Origin: Frankiales bacterium
GTDB lineage: Bacteria > Actinomycetota > Actinomycetes > Mycobacteriales > SCTD01
Length of the DNA: 5,378 nt
Direction of reading: 5' to 3'
NCBI GenBank assembly: GCA_025465145.1
Contig: JAODNS010000038.1
Span: 1 to 5,378, forward strand
Numbering within the stretch: position 1 is the first letter of the stretch; each line of letters begins with the position of its first letter. Shown piece by piece: positions 4,487-5,378 of the stretch. Under the pieces are notes generated by a model. It saw only the letters and a list, made by a program, of their open reading frames with translations, was not told where the DNA came from and did not search any database. The translations under genes and the position numbers were made by a program.

Positions 4487-5378
4487 ATGTTCGAGAGGTT
4501 CACCGACCGGGCCCGTCGGGTGGTCGTCCTGGCACAGGAAGAAGCCAGGATGCTCAACCACAACTACATCGGGACCGAGCACATCCTGCTCGGCCTCATC
4601 CACGAGGGCGAGGGCGTCGCCGCCAAGGCGCTCGAGTCGCTCGGGCTCAGCCTCGAGGGCGTGCGCAACCAGGTCGAGGAGATCATCGGCCAGGGGCAGC
4701 AGGCGCCGAGCGGGCACATCCCGTTCACGCCGCGCGCCAAGAAGGTCCTCGAGCTCAGCCTGCGTGAGGCGCTGCAGCTCGGCCACAACTACATCGGCAC
4801 CGAGCACATCCTGCTCGGCCTCATCCGGGAGGGCGAGGGCGTCGCCGCCCAGGTGCTGGTCAAGCTCGGCGCCGACCTCAACCGGGTGCGCCAGCAGGTC
4901 ATCCAGCTGCTGAGCGGCTACCAGGGCAAGGAGCCGGCCGGTGGCGCCGGTCCCGCCGAGGGCACGCCGTCGACGTCGCTCGTGCTCGACCAGTTCGGCC
5001 GCAACCTGACCCAGGCAGCGCGCGAGTCCAAGCTCGACCCGGTCATCGGGCGCGAGAAGGAGATCGAGCGCGTCATGCAGGTGCTGTCGCGCCGTACGAA
5101 GAACAACCCCGTCCTCATCGGCGAGCCCGGCGTCGGCAAGACCGCCGTCGTCGAGGGCCTTGCGCAGGCGATCGTCAAGGGCGAGGTCCCGGAGACGCTG
5201 AAGGACAAGCAGCTCTACACCCTCGACCTCGGCGCGCTCGTCGCCGGCAGCCGCTACCGCGGTGACTTCGAGGAGCGCCTGAAGAAGGTCCTCAAGGAGA
5301 TCCGCACCCGCGGCGACATCATCCTGTTCATCGACGAGCTGCACACGCTCGTCGGCGCGGGTGCCGCCGAGGGCGCGA
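4487..5378 (+). CDS. clpC: ClpC, ATP-dependent AAA+ unfoldase of the ClpCP protease (3' end outside window)
   Basis: ClpC is the hexameric HSP100 unfoldase that feeds substrates into the ClpP1P2 chamber in the cytoplasm; it is essential in mycobacteria and a target of natural-product antibiotics. The window holds residues 1-297 with no stop before the edge; full proteins are about 840-850 residues. The N-domain has two Clp repeats, each with HNYIGTEHILLGLI (25-38 and 100-113), which form the adaptor and antibiotic-binding face. A linker (about 146-163) with Gly/Pro/Ser leads to the first AAA+ domain. It shows the VIGRE-x-E-IERV box (186-196), Walker A GEPGVGKT (212-219, K218), the pore loop GSRYRGDFEER (254-264, Y257) and Walker B IILFIDE (278-284, D283, E284). 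Sensor 1, the coiled-coil M-domain, the second ATPase domain and the ClpP-docking loop lie beyond the edge. No lesion is visible. Upstream are a ClgR-like site and an ECF-type promoter, suggesting stress induction. Confidence 0.97.
   Translation, partial: MFERFTDRARRVVVLAQEEARMLNHNYIGTEHILLGLIHEGEGVAAKALESLGLSLEGVRNQVEEIIGQGQQAPSGHIPFTPRAKKVLELSLREALQLGHNYIGTEHILLGLIREGEGVAAQVLVKLGADLNRVRQQVIQLLSGYQGKEPAGGAGPAEGTPSTSLVLDQFGRNLTQAARESKLDPVIGREKEIERVMQVLSRRTKNNPVLIGEPGVGKTAVVEGLAQAIVKGEVPETLKDKQLYTLDLGALVAGSRYRGDFEERLKKVLKEIRTRGDIILFIDELHTLVGAGAAEGA
4558..4849 (+). repeat. Near-identical 67-bp direct repeat pair within the clpC N-domain
   Basis: Bases 4558-4624 and 4783-4849 match at 64 of 67 positions, exactly 225 bp (75 codons) apart. 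They encode the two copies of HNYIGTEHILLGLI-x-EGEGVAA. Protein repeats are normal for Clp N-domains, but the DNA identity reaches synonymous sites, helped by the restricted codon choice of a high-GC genome. Confidence 0.85.

Noticed and set aside
4262..5344. 360-residue open frame on the minus strand opposite clpC
   Set aside because: Its protein is a low-complexity Leu/Ala/Asp/Glu/Arg string with no recognisable domain, typical of frames antisense to high-GC genes. It covers the lsr2-clpC control region and the well-supported ClpC frame.
1..5378. CRISPR array, insertion sequence, tRNA or integrase-linked att site
   Set aside because: No spaced direct repeats, terminal inverted repeats with a transposase, or tRNA cloverleaf were seen; all longer frames are explained by core genes.

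Overview
The window is very GC-rich and has the codon bias of a high-GC actinobacterium. An Lsr2 nucleoid protein, a family restricted to Actinobacteria, supports this, as does the lysS-lsr2-clpC order, which I recall from mycobacteria and other Actinobacteria. I cannot assign a genus from sequence alone. Nothing points to a plasmid, phage or island: this is core chromosome.

Layout. (1) 1-1917, + strand: the end of nadB (L-aspartate oxidase), complete nadC (quinolinate phosphoribosyltransferase) and complete coaX (type III pantothenate kinase). They are joined by stop/start overlaps (ATGA, then TGATG) and look like one translationally coupled operon for NAD and CoA cofactor synthesis. (2) 1981-2265, - strand: a short convergent ORF that looks like an internally deleted SAM-dependent methyltransferase, with an N-terminal SAM-binding half joined in frame to what resembles the family's C-terminal tail. 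(3) 2288-3793, +: lysS, a class II lysyl-tRNA synthetase. Its GTG start lies 6 nt after a TANNNT box and has no Shine-Dalgarno, so it is predicted to be leaderless. (4) 3794-3868: a locally AT-rich gap holding a 2 x 11 bp perfect inverted repeat, a weak promoter candidate and a strong Shine-Dalgarno for lsr2. (5) 3869-4234, +: lsr2, unusual in carrying two CxxH pairs in its N-terminal domain. (6) 4235-4486: a 252-nt region with three successive strong hairpins, then a ClgR-like operator, an ECF-type promoter (GGAAC, 18 nt, GTT) and a TANNNT promoter. (7) 4487 to the right edge, +: the N-terminal 297 residues of ClpC, the AAA+ unfoldase partner of ClpP.

The genes cover redox and acyl-carrier cofactor supply, tRNA charging, nucleoid silencing and protein quality control. 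The most interesting material is non-coding or fine-scale: the compact clpC control region, the palindrome in front of lsr2, the paired CxxH motif of Lsr2, the methyltransferase remnant, and active-site substitutions in LysRS. I see no CRISPR array, insertion sequence, rRNA or tRNA, and no wholly new multigene system.
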